Assembly: GCF_001011155.1 (NCBI RefSeq)
Contig: NZ_CP011479.1
Coordinates: 638,501 to 702,500 of the forward strand
DNA: 64,000 nt
DNA from: Hoeflea sp. IMCC20628
GTDB taxonomy: Bacteria > Pseudomonadota > Alphaproteobacteria > Rhizobiales > Rhizobiaceae
Direction: 5' to 3'
Part shown: one piece after another, positions 17,780 through 26,633 of the stretch
Layout of the letters: each line of letters opens with the position of its first letter
How positions within the stretch are numbered: position 1 is the stretch's first letter
Made by a program: the position numbers and the translations under genes
Notes under the pieces: model-generated
Database searches by the model: none
Told to the model about the DNA's origin: nothing
The model's input: only the letters and a program-made list of their open reading frames with translations

Positions 17780-18556
17780 TCAGGGCCTGCCGAAATCGCG
17801 GCTGACCTTGCCCCAGGCGCAATGCGGGAAATAGGGATAGCTGTCGGTGACAAAATAGACGAATTCCCCGTTCAGCTTGCCTCCATTGCACCGGTCGAGC
17901 TTGCCCGATCCGCCGGTAAACTGCCAATCCTGCACATAGGTGCCGTCATGCTTGCCGCCGGGCCCGCCCTTGCGTTTGCCGGGTTTGAGCGTGTAGCCGG
18001 ATTTGGCTTTCGAGCCGGCATAGTGGATTTCAAAACCGTCAGCGGCGAAGCCGACCAGAGTGGCGTTTTTGCCTTTGAGAAATCCGGTCGGCTTGGCGTG
18101 GTAATGGTAGAGACCGCGGTTGTCGACATGGGCATTGTTCTTGTCCAGCCCAAGCATCGAGCCTGCGCCCTTGCCGTCGAGCAGCCAGCCTGAGGAGCGG
18201 TTGCGGCTGAACCCTCGTGGCGAGGATGGATCGTAGTAATCCGCCGTGCCGGGGCGGATCATGACGCCATTGAGCGCAAAGCCGGTGGAGCCGCGCAATT
18301 GGGTGGCGTGAGACGTCTTGACCGGGTTTTCCGGCACGCAGACCTCGATGAATTGCGCCGAAATCCTGTTCGGATTTCCGGCATTTGGAAATTTGCCGGT
18401 GGAGTGATCGGGCAATCCGTTCGATGTCATGCAGATATTGCCGCGGCTCTTGGTGATCGCTACCGATCCCGATGCAGCCTCGGCCGCAAGTGCGCTTGCA
18501 GCAATGCCGGCAATGGTGACGCCGGCGATGAGAAGATATGAGAGTGGGCGGTCCAT
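17780..18556 (-). CDS. Secreted YHYH-domain protein
   Basis: 258 aa from ATG 18556 (AAGGGGAA 5 nt upstream). A signal peptide (LLIAGVTIAGIAASALAAEAA) precedes the mature protein. The name-giving motif appears as DNRGLYHYHAKPTGF around the middle, with FAADGFEIHY and a Gly-rich PGKRKGGPGGKHDGTYVQDW segment typical of this family. YHYH proteins are secreted and of unclear function. The final FPHCAWGKVSRDF has one of the few Cys. Single-gene unit, divergent from the PAP2 gene. Confidence 0.85.
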   Translation of the reverse strand: MDRPLSYLLIAGVTIAGIAASALAAEAASGSVAITKSRGNICMTSNGLPDHSTGKFPNAGNPNRISAQFIEVCVPENPVKTSHATQLRGSTGFALNGVMIRPGTADYYDPSSPRGFSRNRSSGWLLDGKGAGSMLGLDKNNAHVDNRGLYHYHAKPTGFLKGKNATLVGFAADGFEIHYAGSKAKSGYTLKPGKRKGGPGGKHDGTYVQDWQFTGGSGKLDRCNGGKLNGEFVYFVTDSYPYFPHCAWGKVSRDFGRP

Positions 18557-18741
18557 GAGGTTCCCCTTGGCGGTTGATTGTTTGCGTCTGGACCTGATCA
18601 CGATGACGTTTGCCACCTTTCCGGGGAGTGACCGGTAGATTAAGCATTTGTCATGATTGGCGCCGGTGTGAGCGGATTGTGTGGAACGAAGCGGCGCCGA
18701 GCGGGTTTATATCTGCAATACCGAGAGGGGCCGGGCATCGC

Positions 18742-19488
18742 ATGACGACATTTTTGAAATCAAACCGTGTCACGGAATGGCTTGTCCGCGGCATCCGCAA
18801 CGGCAACGCGCACCGGCTGCCGGTCGTGCTTTTCGCGATCCTGACACTGGGTGTCTATGCATTCATCGAAATCGCCGAGGAAATGGCCGAAGGCGAAATC
18901 CGCAAATTCGACGAGATGCTGTTCCTGAGCTTGCGGGTACCTGGAGACCCCTCCACCCCTCTGGGGCCGGCCTGGCTTCAGGAAACCGCCGTCGAAGTCA
19001 CCTCCATTGGCGGTTTTCCGCTCATTATCCTGACGCTTGCGGCGGTCGCCGGGTTCTTCATCGTCACCCGGCGATATGGTGCTGCGCTCTATGCGGTGCT
19101 GGCTGTCGGGTCGGGCGCGTTGCTCAGCCAGACGCTGAAGCAGTATTACGGGCGCCCAAGACCCGATCTGGTTGATCACCTTGATACAGTTCACACACTG
19201 AGCTTTCCGAGCGGGCACGCCATGGTGACAACAGTCGCCTATCTGACGCTTGCTTCGCTGGTGATAGGGTTTCTCACCGATCGTCGGGCGCGGATCTACG
19301 TGCTGGCGGTGGCGGTGTTCGTGGCCGTCATTGTCGGTGTCAGCCGGGTTTACCTCGGCGTTCACTGGCCAAGCGATGTTGCCGCAGGCTGGGCGCTGGG
19401 TGCTGCCTGGGCGAGTTTATCCTGGCTGATCCTGCATTTTCTCAAACATCACAGCCGGGTCCAGATCGAATCCGGAGACAAGCCATGA
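18742..19488 (+). CDS. PAP2-family phosphatase (membrane)
   Basis: 248 aa from ATG 18742; the longer frame to 18610 has no support. Five to six membrane segments. The acid-phosphatase motifs are complete: KQYYGRPRP, SFPSGHAM and SRVYLGVHWPSDV. It probably dephosphorylates an isoprenoid or phospholipid phosphate at the outer face of the inner membrane; the substrate is not evident. Its stop overlaps the DUF1206 start (ATGA), so the two are coupled. Confidence 0.9.
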   Translation: MTTFLKSNRVTEWLVRGIRNGNAHRLPVVLFAILTLGVYAFIEIAEEMAEGEIRKFDEMLFLSLRVPGDPSTPLGPAWLQETAVEVTSIGGFPLIILTLAAVAGFFIVTRRYGAALYAVLAVGSGALLSQTLKQYYGRPRPDLVDHLDTVHTLSFPSGHAMVTTVAYLTLASLVIGFLTDRRARIYVLAVAVFVAVIVGVSRVYLGVHWPSDVAAGWALGAAWASLSWLILHFLKHHSRVQIESGDKP

Positions 19489-20294
19489 GCATTGCAACGG
19501 CGAAACCGACAAACTGGCATGACTGGTTCAAACCGTTTGCGCGGCTTGGCTATGGCGCACGTGGCGTGGTTTATCTGGTGCTGGCCTTCTTCATCATCAG
19601 CGCGGCGCTGACCACTGGCAGCGGCGGCGATTCCAAGGATGCGGTTCGCTTCATCACCCAATCCACGGCAAGCGCCGTTCTGGCGCCACTGCTGATCTTC
19701 AGCCTTGCCGGTTACTGTAGCTGGCGTCTGGTTCAGGCAGTGTTTGACACTGATCAACACGGGTTCAAACCGAGGGGCCTGGCGGTGCGTGCCGGGCTAG
19801 TCGGATCGGCTGCGAGTTACGGATTTCTGATGGTCTACACATTCTCGCTGTGGTGGGGCGGTACGGTATCGTCGGACGGTTCCGGCGACGGCTTCGCCCG
19901 CACCGCCGCAGCCTTTATCGGCGCCGGGCCGGTGTCGGTCATTTTAAGTTCGATCTTCGCCATTGTTGGCGTCGCGCATATCTGGAAAGCTATCCGTCGC
20001 AAATATCGCGATCACATCGAGGCGCCTGAAACGGTGATGCGATGGATCGACATGGCGGCGATCGGCGGACTGTGCGCGCGCGGAGTGATATTTCTCGTCA
20101 TCGCCTTTCTGTTGTTCCGGCATGGCCTTGCGGGTGAAGAGGGCAGGGCGAGCCTTGCCGATGCGCTCGGCTTCATTGCCGGCCTGCCGCTGGGCGCCTG
20201 GCTGCTCGGTGCAACCGGGGCAGGGTTCTTCCTGTTTTCGGCCTATTCACTGTCGGAGGCGATCTGGCGGCGTATCAATGTCGAAAATGCCTGA
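19485..20294 (+). CDS. DUF1206 membrane protein
   Basis: 269 aa with six hydrophobic segments arranged as three similar two-helix units (ARLGYGARGVVYLVLAFF, then AASYGFLMVYTFSLWW, then IGGLCARGVIFLVIAFLLFRHG), the internal triplication typical of DUF1206. The start overlaps the PAP2 stop by 4 bp. Function unknown. A strong intrinsic terminator follows at 20313. Confidence 0.88.
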   Translation: MSIATAKPTNWHDWFKPFARLGYGARGVVYLVLAFFIISAALTTGSGGDSKDAVRFITQSTASAVLAPLLIFSLAGYCSWRLVQAVFDTDQHGFKPRGLAVRAGLVGSAASYGFLMVYTFSLWWGGTVSSDGSGDGFARTAAAFIGAGPVSVILSSIFAIVGVAHIWKAIRRKYRDHIEAPETVMRWIDMAAIGGLCARGVIFLVIAFLLFRHGLAGEEGRASLADALGFIAGLPLGAWLLGATGAGFFLFSAYSLSEAIWRRINVENA

Positions 20295-20312
20295 CCGCAA
20301 AACCCGTTTGAA

Positions 20313-20350
20313 GCCGCCGGCAGCCGTTGGGCCGGCGGCCCTTTCTGTTT
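20313..20350 (+). terminator. Intrinsic terminator after PAP2-DUF1206
   Basis: A 9-bp perfect stem GCCGCCGGC (20313-20321) / GCCGGCGGC (20331-20339) is followed by CCTTTCTGTTT. Placed 18 bp after the DUF1206 stop. Confidence 0.75.
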
Positions 20351-20395
20351 GCTTCGCGTTGTGCTGGAATGCCTTGTTCCGACCTCATGCGGCCT

Positions 20396-20866
20396 TCAGC
20401 GGCTGAGCGCGGCATCGTGAACCAGCCGAAGCGAGGGGCGAGCGAGTTCCTTGTTCAAGCGTTCCCGCCGCGCGGCTTCTGGCTGGAACTGGACTGAAAC
20501 CACAACAAGGCGCTCGGGTGCTTCGCCAAACTGACCGGGCAATGAAAACTCCACTGCTTCCGGCAACCCGAGCAGTGCCATTCCGCGCGCCGTTTCCAAT
20601 GACAGGCTTTGGCCCACCACCCCGTGCATTGGGCTTTGGGTGATGATCGCGGTTTGCGGCTGCCGGTCGCTGACGCGGAAGCGTACACGACTGTTGAGTG
20701 TGATGATGTTGCCGTCGATATCGTCAGTGAACACCACAGTCGTGTGGTCGAGCTTTTGTTTGAGCAATAGACGAACGCAATCGGTCAGCGTGTGCCGACG
20801 GTCATACATGGTCTCAAGGATGGTGAAGTCCTTGCTCGTCAAAATGCAGGCTTGGTTTTTCCACAT
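20396..20866 (-). CDS. GreA/Rnk-like protein (transcription elongation factor C-terminal fold)
   Basis: 156 aa from ATG 20866 (GGAGATCCGCC before it). The C-terminal half carries the GreA/Rnk FKBP-like fold (VVFTDDIDGNIITLNSRVRFRVSD ... GVVGQSLSLETARGMALLGLPEAVEFSLPG), and the N-terminal half is a short helical region. It is a diverged relative of the Rnk protein encoded just downstream on the plus-coordinate side (21016-21423), in the same orientation. It probably binds RNA polymerase near the secondary channel; the target process is unknown. Confidence 0.75.
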   Translation of the reverse strand: MWKNQACILTSKDFTILETMYDRRHTLTDCVRLLLKQKLDHTTVVFTDDIDGNIITLNSRVRFRVSDRQPQTAIITQSPMHGVVGQSLSLETARGMALLGLPEAVEFSLPGQFGEAPERLVVVSVQFQPEAARRERLNKELARPSLRLVHDAALSR

Positions 20867-21015
20867 GGCGGATCTCCGATCGCGCCGATGGTACTGCCGG
20901 CGCTATTTAAGGTCAGGGACTTCCGTCTCCCCTGCATCGGACAGGACCCGATGCAGGGGATGTGACCCTGTCAGAAGAAAAATTCCGAGTGGGTGTGAAA
21001 AGCCGGTCATGGTGA

Positions 21016-21423
21016 TCATTCAGCCTTTGCGAGCTGGGTGACCTCGGTGACTGTCAGATCGTGGATCTGGCCGTTGCGCGCTGCAAAATTGATCGATTGC
21101 CCTGCCTTCAGGCCAATCAAAGCGGTGCCAACCGGTGTGGTGATCGAGACGCGACCTTCCTCGATGTTGGCGTTGGCTGGATAAACCAGAACAATCTTTT
21201 TGCCGTGATCGCCATCGATCACATAGGTTACCTCCGAACCCATGCGAACAACGGCGTCAGAGATGGTTTTGTCACTGACAATGCGGGCGCGGTCGAGTTC
21301 TTCTGCCAGGCTTGTCGCAATCTCGAGGCCACGCTTTTCATGAGCGGTCACCAGATTGCTGAGCCGTTCATAATCACCTTCGCTGATCGTAATTCTGGGC
21401 TTGCGCCGGTTTTTCTGCAGCAT
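21016..21423 (-). CDS. rnk: Nucleoside diphosphate kinase regulator (Rnk-type)
   Basis: 135 aa from ATG 21423 (an in-frame GTG at 21435 is the alternative). It starts with RRKPRITISEGDYERLSNLV, the typical Rnk N-terminal helix pair, and continues with the GreA-like domain (MGSEVTYVIDGDHGKKIVLVYPANANIEEGRVSITTPVGTALIGL). Rnk proteins bind RNA polymerase and affect nucleotide pools. It lies 149 bp upstream of the second GreA/Rnk-like gene, so the two paralogues could be co-expressed. Confidence 0.88.
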   Translation of the reverse strand: MLQKNRRKPRITISEGDYERLSNLVTAHEKRGLEIATSLAEELDRARIVSDKTISDAVVRMGSEVTYVIDGDHGKKIVLVYPANANIEEGRVSITTPVGTALIGLKAGQSINFAARNGQIHDLTVTEVTQLAKAE

Positions 21424-21435
21424 TGAACTGTCCAC

Positions 21436-21826
21436 GCATTCAGGTTGGCCCGGTCGAGGCGACTCGGGTGTGGGTTTCTGGAGATTTTATGAACTGTTAC
21501 GCCGTATGCGGTGTGTGCGAAGTCTGTCAGACAGGTCCGGATATCCGCAAATCATACCCCCGCGGTTCGGGGGCGCAGGTCACCGAACCGAGGGTAAGAT
21601 TTCCGCGATGGGAAAAGCCCTGAACAAACGAGCACTATGGGTCCGATACAACTTCATCGCTAAAATGTGGTGTATGCCGGGGGTGATGTCAAGCCTTCTG
21701 TCGATGCAGCTCACCGCGATAATGATGTGCCGCGCAGACGACGATTTCGCAGCCTGGTCATTGTGGGTCGCGTCCCCACATCCTGCCGCGCACGGAAGCG
21801 ATGATAGCTGAAACATGCATATCCAC
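21436..21826. other. Gene-free stretch before the trp leader
   Basis: Nearly 400 bp with no convincing gene. Open frames of 60-130 codons exist on both strands, but they lack ribosome sites and family features. A 7-bp hairpin GGTTCGG / CCGAACC (21564-21570 and 21583-21589, 12-nt loop) is visible. An unannotated small RNA is possible. Confidence 0.35.
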
Positions 21827-21854
21827 TTGAAGCATTTCCCGGGCTGCGCTAAGA
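21827..21854 (+). promoter_or_regulatory. Probable trp promoter
   Basis: TTGAAG (21827-21832), a 16-bp spacer and CTAAGA (21849-21854) resemble the rhizobial sigma-70 pattern. The start of transcription would fall at about 21861-21863, on or next to the ATG of trpL, as for the leaderless trpL described in Sinorhizobium meliloti. Confidence 0.5.
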
Positions 21855-21862
21855 GCTTTGTC

Positions 21863-21910
21863 ATGACGATGCACGTGGCACAGAACAATTGGTGGTGGGT
21901 TCGCTTCTAG
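21863..21910 (+). CDS. trpL: trp operon leader peptide
   Basis: A 15-codon reading frame, MTMHVAQNNWWWVRF, or 13 codons if the second ATG at 21869 is used. Three consecutive Trp codons (21890-21898) sit shortly before the stop, as in the S. meliloti peptide. Ribosome stalling at these codons when Trp-tRNA is short should prevent the terminator at 21948 and allow trpE(G) transcription. In S. meliloti the released peptide and the attenuated leader RNA also act in trans; whether this holds here is inference. Confidence 0.9.
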   Translation: MTMHVAQNNWWWVRF

Positions 21911-21947
21911 GCGGCCTTGACCACGCATGCGCGTTAGAGATCAACAA

Positions 21948-21980
21948 GCCGCCCGGGACCTCAAGGTCCGGCGGCTTTTT
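21948..21980 (+). terminator. trp attenuator (intrinsic terminator)
   Basis: GCCGCC-CG-GGACC (21948-21960) pairs with GGTCC-GGCGGC (21965-21975) across a TCAA loop, with a two-base bulge, followed by TTTTT. It lies 37 nt after the trpL stop and 51 nt before the trpE(G) start, as expected for transcription attenuation. Confidence 0.9.
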
Positions 21981-22031
21981 GTTTGACCCGCCGGCGCCAA
22001 TTATCCGGACCGGTTCAAACGGAGTTTGACT

Positions 22032-24221
22032 ATGGGCACGACGGTACTTTCAGACAGCGCAGCGCAGTATCAGACGCGTGGCGGTGTGCAGGTGACGCGG
22101 CGGCGCCGTGAAACGCCTTATGCGGATGCGATTTCGGATTACATCGATGCGCTCGACAGCCGGCGCGGCGCGGTGTTTTCATCCAACTACGAATATCCGG
22201 GCCGTTACACCCGCTGGGATACGGCGATTGTCGATCCACCGCTTGGTATCTCGTCGCAAGGGCGCAAGCTCACCATTGAAGCCTATAATGGCCGCGGCGA
22301 AGCCCTGCTATCAATCCTTGCGGGCCGGCTTGAGGGGCATGCGGAATTTGCGATTTCAGAACGCGACCCTCAATGCATCAAAATTGATGTCGCGGAACCC
22401 GATCGGGTGTTTTCAGAGGAAGAGCGCTCTCGTGCGCCAACGGTGTTTTCGGTGCTGCGGGTCATTATCGACCTGTTTCATTCGGCCGAAGACGGCAATA
22501 TCGGGTTCTATGGCGCCTTTGGCTATGATCTGGCGTTTCAGTTCGACTCGGTGCCGCAAAAGCTGACCCGGGACGAGGAGCAGCGCGATCTGCTGCTTTT
22601 CCTTCCAGATGAAATCCTTGTGGTCGACCACCATGCGGCAAAAGCCTGGATCGACCGCTACGACTTTGCGCTCGACGGGGTGACCACCGAGGGACGGGAC
22701 GCGACAATCGTGCCGGAGCCGTTCAAACCGGCTGACAGCATTCCGGCGCGCGGCGACCATACGCCGGGTGAATATGCCGAACTGGTCAAGCGCGCCAAGG
22801 AAAGCTTCAAGCGCGGTGACCTGTTCGAGGTTGTGCCGGGGCAGACTTTCTTCGAGCGCTGCGAAGCACGTCCGTCGGAAATCAGCCGGCGGCTGAAGAC
22901 CATCAACCCGTCGCCCTATTCGTTCTTCATCAATCTCGGCAACCAGGAATATCTCGTCGGTGCATCGCCGGAGATGTTCGTCCGGGTTAATGGCCGCCGG
23001 ATCGAGACCTGCCCGATTTCGGGAACCATCAAGCGCGGCGATGACGCGATCTCGGATTCCGAGCAAATTCTCAAACTGCTCAATTCGAAAAAAGACGAAT
23101 CCGAACTGACCATGTGCTCGGATGTTGACCGCAACGACAAGAGCCGGGTCTGCGAGCCGGGGTCGGTCAAGGTGATCGGCCGCCGTCAGATCGAGATGTA
23201 TTCGCGGCTTATTCACACCGTCGATCACATCGAAGGCCGTCTGCGCGACGGCATGGATGCATTTGACGGGTTTCTGAGCCACGCCTGGGCGGTGACGGTG
23301 ACCGGCGCGCCGAAACTCTGGGCGATGCGGTTTCTTGAAAACAACGAGAAGAGCCCGCGGGCCTGGTATGGTGGTGCGGTCGGCATGGTCAGTTTCAATG
23401 GCGACATGAACACCGGACTGACGCTTCGGACCATCCGCATCAAGGATGGCATTGCCGAAGTTCGGGCCGGAGCCACCTTGCTGTTTGATTCCAATCCTGA
23501 GGAAGAGGAAGCCGAGACCGAGCTGAAGGCATCTGCGATGCTGTCGGCGATCCGCGATGCGCGACTGGGCAATGCCGGTTCTGCTGGCCGGGAAACCGCC
23601 AAGGTGGGCGAGGGGGTCTCGATCCTGCTCGTCGATCACGAGGATTCCTTTGTCCACACGCTGGCCAATTATTTCCGCCAGACCGGCGCCAAGGTTACCA
23701 CCGTGCGCGCTCCGGTCGATGATGCGGTGCTCGACCGTGTCTCGCCCGACCTGGTGGTGTTGTCTCCCGGCCCGGGACGGCCCAAGGATTTCGATTGCGC
23801 CGCAACCATCAAGAAAATCCTCGCCCGCGAGCTTCCGGTGTTTGGCGTTTGTCTGGGCCTGCAGGCGCTGACCGAGAGTTTCGGCGGATCCTTGCGCGAA
23901 CTGGCGGTGCCGGTTCACGGCAAACCGTCGCGGATCCGGGTCGTGCCCGACGGGATCATCTTTTCCGGTCTGGCAAAGGAAGTCACGGTCGGACGCTATC
24001 ACTCGATTTTTGCCGATTATGCCACAATGCCAAAGGAATTCCGTGTTACCGCGGAAACCGATGACGGGGTGATCATGGCGATCGAGCATGAGAGCCTGCC
24101 GATTGCGGCCGTGCAGTTCCATCCGGAATCGATCATGACACTGGGGCAGGATGCCGGCATGCGGATGATCGAAAATGTGGTGGCGCATCTGGCGCGCAGG
24201 AACAAGGTGGAAGCGGCATGA
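22032..24221 (+). CDS. trpE(G): Anthranilate synthase, fused TrpE-TrpG
   Basis: 729 aa from ATG 22032 (GGAG 7 nt upstream). It converts chorismate and glutamine to anthranilate, the first committed step to tryptophan. Residues ~1-520 are the TrpE part ([32 protein letters not shown] and [20 protein letters not shown] are recognisable). Residues ~535-729 are the glutamine amidotransferase TrpG, with catalytic Cys607 (GVCLGLQ) and His697/Glu699 (QFHPES). The fusion and length are those of rhizobial TrpE(G). Expression is controlled by the trpL attenuator; the stop overlaps the downstream cytochrome gene (ATGA). Confidence 0.97.
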   Translation: MGTTVLSDSAAQYQTRGGVQVTRRRRETPYADAISDYIDALDSRRGAVFSSNYEYPGRYTRWDTAIVDPPLGISSQGRKLTIEAYNGRGEALLSILAGRLEGHAEFAISERDPQCIKIDVAEPDRVFSEEERSRAPTVFSVLRVIIDLFHSAEDGNIGFYGAFGYDLAFQFDSVPQKLTRDEEQRDLLLFLPDEILVVDHHAAKAWIDRYDFALDGVTTEGRDATIVPEPFKPADSIPARGDHTPGEYAELVKRAKESFKRGDLFEVVPGQTFFERCEARPSEISRRLKTINPSPYSFFINLGNQEYLVGASPEMFVRVNGRRIETCPISGTIKRGDDAISDSEQILKLLNSKKDESELTMCSDVDRNDKSRVCEPGSVKVIGRRQIEMYSRLIHTVDHIEGRLRDGMDAFDGFLSHAWAVTVTGAPKLWAMRFLENNEKSPRAWYGGAVGMVSFNGDMNTGLTLRTIRIKDGIAEVRAGATLLFDSNPEEEEAETELKASAMLSAIRDARLGNAGSAGRETAKVGEGVSILLVDHEDSFVHTLANYFRQTGAKVTTVRAPVDDAVLDRVSPDLVVLSPGPGRPKDFDCAATIKKILARELPVFGVCLGLQALTESFGGSLRELAVPVHGKPSRIRVVPDGIIFSGLAKEVTVGRYHSIFADYATMPKEFRVTAETDDGVIMAIEHESLPIAAVQFHPESIMTLGQDAGMRMIENVVAHLARRNKVEAA

Positions 24222-24577
24222 CCAAGATCCTCGGACTCGGCAGGAACTTTTTCCCGGCCATTTTCGTCACTCTGGCACTGTGCCTCTCCGTGGGCTTTGG
24301 CCCTGCATCGGCCCAAGAGCCCGCGGAGATTGACCAGGGCCGGGAATTGGTCGAAACCAATTGCGGCAAATGCCATGCTGTTGGCGCAGCCGACGCCAGC
24401 TCGCACAAGGATGCGCCGCTTTTCCGCCAATTGTCCGACAGCTTTCCAATGGATGCGCTGGAAGAGGCCTTTGCCGATGGCCGGATCTATTCGGGTCATC
24501 CCGACATGCCGGAATTCATTGCAACGCCGGAGCAGGTTGACGCGATTGTCGCCTATATCGCTTCGCTTCAGGAATAG
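24218..24577 (+). CDS. Small secreted c-type cytochrome
   Basis: 119 aa. Signal peptide to about residue 32 ([18 protein letters not shown]). One haem site NCGKCHAVG (C-G-K-C-H) and a distal Met in GHPDMPEF, so this is a class I monohaem cytochrome c of the periplasm. The start overlaps the trpE(G) stop by 4 bp, an odd partner for a tryptophan gene, so co-transcription may be incidental. Redox partner not evident. Confidence 0.88.
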   Translation: MTKILGLGRNFFPAIFVTLALCLSVGFGPASAQEPAEIDQGRELVETNCGKCHAVGAADASSHKDAPLFRQLSDSFPMDALEEAFADGRIYSGHPDMPEFIATPEQVDAIVAYIASLQE

Positions 24578-24582
24578 TCCGG

Positions 24583-25482
24583 ATGCCGCAGGCCTCAAAG
24601 ACCATTCGCCATCTGGCGTTCTGGTCCATTCCCCTGGCTTTCGGGGTGATGGGACTGAAATTTGTCGCCTGGCACCTGACCGGCTCGATCGCGCTTTATT
24701 CCGATGCGCTGGAATCCATCGTCAATGTGATCGCGGCTCTGGCGGCCTTCTTCGCCATTGGCTACGCGCAGAAACCGGCTGATATCGGTCACCCTTACGG
24801 ACACCACAAGGCCGAGTATTTTTCCGCCGTTCTGGAAGGCGTGCTGATTGTGGTGGCGGCGTTGCTGATCGTGAATGAGGCGGTGGGCGGGCTGATGGCG
24901 CCCAAGCGTATTGAGGCACCGATGCTGGGCCTTGCGGTCAATGGCAGCGCGGCGATCATCAATGGCGTCTGGGCATTTGTGCTGTTGCGCATCGGCCGTC
25001 GGCATCGGTCACCGGCGCTTCAGGCCGACGGACATCATATTCTTTCGGATGTTGTTACCTCGGTGGGGGTGATTGTCGGCCTTGGTCTGGCGCTAGCCTT
25101 TGATCAGCCACGACTGGATCCGCTGCTGGCGCTGATCGTGGCGTTCAATGTGCTGTGGCAGGGCTGGAAGGTGATTGCGTCCTCTGTTGACGGGTTGATG
25201 GACCGGGCGATTGATCCCGTTGATGAGTTGCGCATCCATGAGATCATCAAGGCTGAAGCCGATGGCGCCATAGAGGCCCATGATATCCGCACCCGGATGG
25301 CGGGCCGGATCTCATTCGTTGAATTCCACTTGGTGGTAGATGGCGAGATGACGGTCGAGCACTCGCATGAAATTTGCGACCGACTGGAAACAGCGCTCAA
25401 ACAGGCAGTGGAAGGCGTTCAGGTCATCATTCACGTCGAGCCCGGCCACAAGGCCAAGGATGAAGGCGTCCTGCTGGGCTGA
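24583..25482 (+). CDS. Cation diffusion facilitator family transporter
   Basis: 299 aa with six membrane segments and a C-terminal cytoplasmic ferredoxin-like domain (from ~205: HEIIKAEADGAIEAHDIRTRMAGRISFVEFHLVVDGEMTVEHSHEICDRLE). Metal-site motifs are SDALESIVN in helix 2, HPYGHHKAEY before helix 3 and ADGHHILSDV (H-x3-D) in helix 5. It exports a divalent metal in exchange for protons; the helix-2 site is D-x3-S rather than D-x3-D, so the metal cannot be assigned by analogy with YiiP. It starts 5 bp after the cytochrome gene, so likely the same transcript. Confidence 0.9.
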   Translation: MPQASKTIRHLAFWSIPLAFGVMGLKFVAWHLTGSIALYSDALESIVNVIAALAAFFAIGYAQKPADIGHPYGHHKAEYFSAVLEGVLIVVAALLIVNEAVGGLMAPKRIEAPMLGLAVNGSAAIINGVWAFVLLRIGRRHRSPALQADGHHILSDVVTSVGVIVGLGLALAFDQPRLDPLLALIVAFNVLWQGWKVIASSVDGLMDRAIDPVDELRIHEIIKAEADGAIEAHDIRTRMAGRISFVEFHLVVDGEMTVEHSHEICDRLETALKQAVEGVQVIIHVEPGHKAKDEGVLLG

Positions 25483-25506
25483 GCGCCGCTCTCAGAGGTG
25501 AAGCCG

Positions 25507-26481
25507 TCAGCCGCCAAATCTGTCCAATGCCATGCGAAACACAGCCGTATCGACATTGCCGCCGGAAATCGTGACGATCACGTCCTCGCCTTCGATTTCG
25601 TCGGGGTGGAAAAGAGCTGCGGCCAACGCGACCGCACCGCCGGGTTCAGCGACAAGCTTGAGCCGGGAGAAAGCAACTGCCATGGCGTGAAGCGCTTCGT
25701 CCTCGGTTACCACCAAGCCCGGGCCGGCAAGCCGCGACACGATCGGAAAGGTCAGGTTTCCCGGCTGCGGGGTGATGATCGCATCGCAAAGGGAGCCGGA
25801 GAGGCGGCTGTTGCGCTCGATGTGGCCTGACGCCAGGCTGCGGGCCATGTCGTCGAAGTCTTCTGGTTCCACCGGGCGTGCCCGCAGTTCCGGGGCATCT
25901 GCCTCGAGCGCCAGCGCGACTCCGGAAGTAAAGCCGCCGCCGCCGCAGCAAACCAGGACATCCGCCTTGGTGATGCCCTCCGCTGCGGCCTGTTCGGCGA
26001 TTTCCAGCCCGCAGGTTCCCTGGCCTGCAATCACCAGGGGATTGTCATAGGGCACGATCAGGGTGAGGCCCTGCTCTTCCGACAGCCGGGCGCAAATCGC
26101 GTTCCTGTCGTCCTTCGCGCGGTCAAAAAGAACCACCTCGGCGCCCATAGCCCGCGTGTTGTCGATTTTCATCTGTGGTGCATCCGAAGGCATGACGATG
26201 ATCGCCCGCACACCATGGCGCTGTGCCGCCAGCGCCACGCCCTGTGCGTGATTGCCGCTGGAAAAGGCTATGACGCCGCGCGCCCGGGCATCAGGATCCA
26301 GCCCCGATACCGCTGACCAGCCGCCGCGAAACTTGAAACTGCCGGTGTGTTGCAGGCACTCAGGTTTGATCCAGACGCGCCGGCCTGCCATCTCGTCAAG
26401 GAATGGAGAGCTGAGCAAAGGCGTGCGCCGGACATGGCCTTCCAGCCGGGCCTGCGCAGCGCGGATCATCTCGATGTTCAT
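25507..26481 (-). CDS. Threonine/serine dehydratase-like PLP enzyme
   Basis: 324 aa from ATG 26481 (GAGG 8 nt upstream); the open frame to 26628 overlaps the region of the divergent gene start and is unsupported. Fold type II PLP enzyme with the cofactor lysine in HTGSFKFRGG, AFSSGNHAQG and the phosphate-binding loop VCCGGGGFTSG. No C-terminal ACT domain, so it is of the short, catabolic type rather than IlvA. Substrate could be threonine, serine or a related amino acid. It is divergent from an EamA exporter. Confidence 0.88.
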   Translation of the reverse strand: MNIEMIRAAQARLEGHVRRTPLLSSPFLDEMAGRRVWIKPECLQHTGSFKFRGGWSAVSGLDPDARARGVIAFSSGNHAQGVALAAQRHGVRAIIVMPSDAPQMKIDNTRAMGAEVVLFDRAKDDRNAICARLSEEQGLTLIVPYDNPLVIAGQGTCGLEIAEQAAAEGITKADVLVCCGGGGFTSGVALALEADAPELRARPVEPEDFDDMARSLASGHIERNSRLSGSLCDAIITPQPGNLTFPIVSRLAGPGLVVTEDEALHAMAVAFSRLKLVAEPGGAVALAAALFHPDEIEGEDVIVTISGGNVDTAVFRMALDRFGG

Positions 26482-26633
26482 CCGATTTTCCTCATGTGAA
26501 TCGTTTGTCGTGATGCTATCGGCAGCAAGGGCGGTTCTCCAAGCCTTTTCGCGGCGTTCAGTCTTTGGCGGTGCTGCCTGCGCCTCGTTCGAGGCGGATT
26601 GCCCGCTGCAATGCTGACTGATACTCACACGAC

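Noticed and set aside
21608-21811. Possible 67-aa protein upstream of trpL
   Set aside because: No ribosome site, Met/Ala-rich composition and an overlapping open frame on the other strand.
22413-24188. 591-codon open frame antisense to trpE(G)
   Set aside because: Shadow frame of a conserved gene with low-complexity RHR/HDRQ content.
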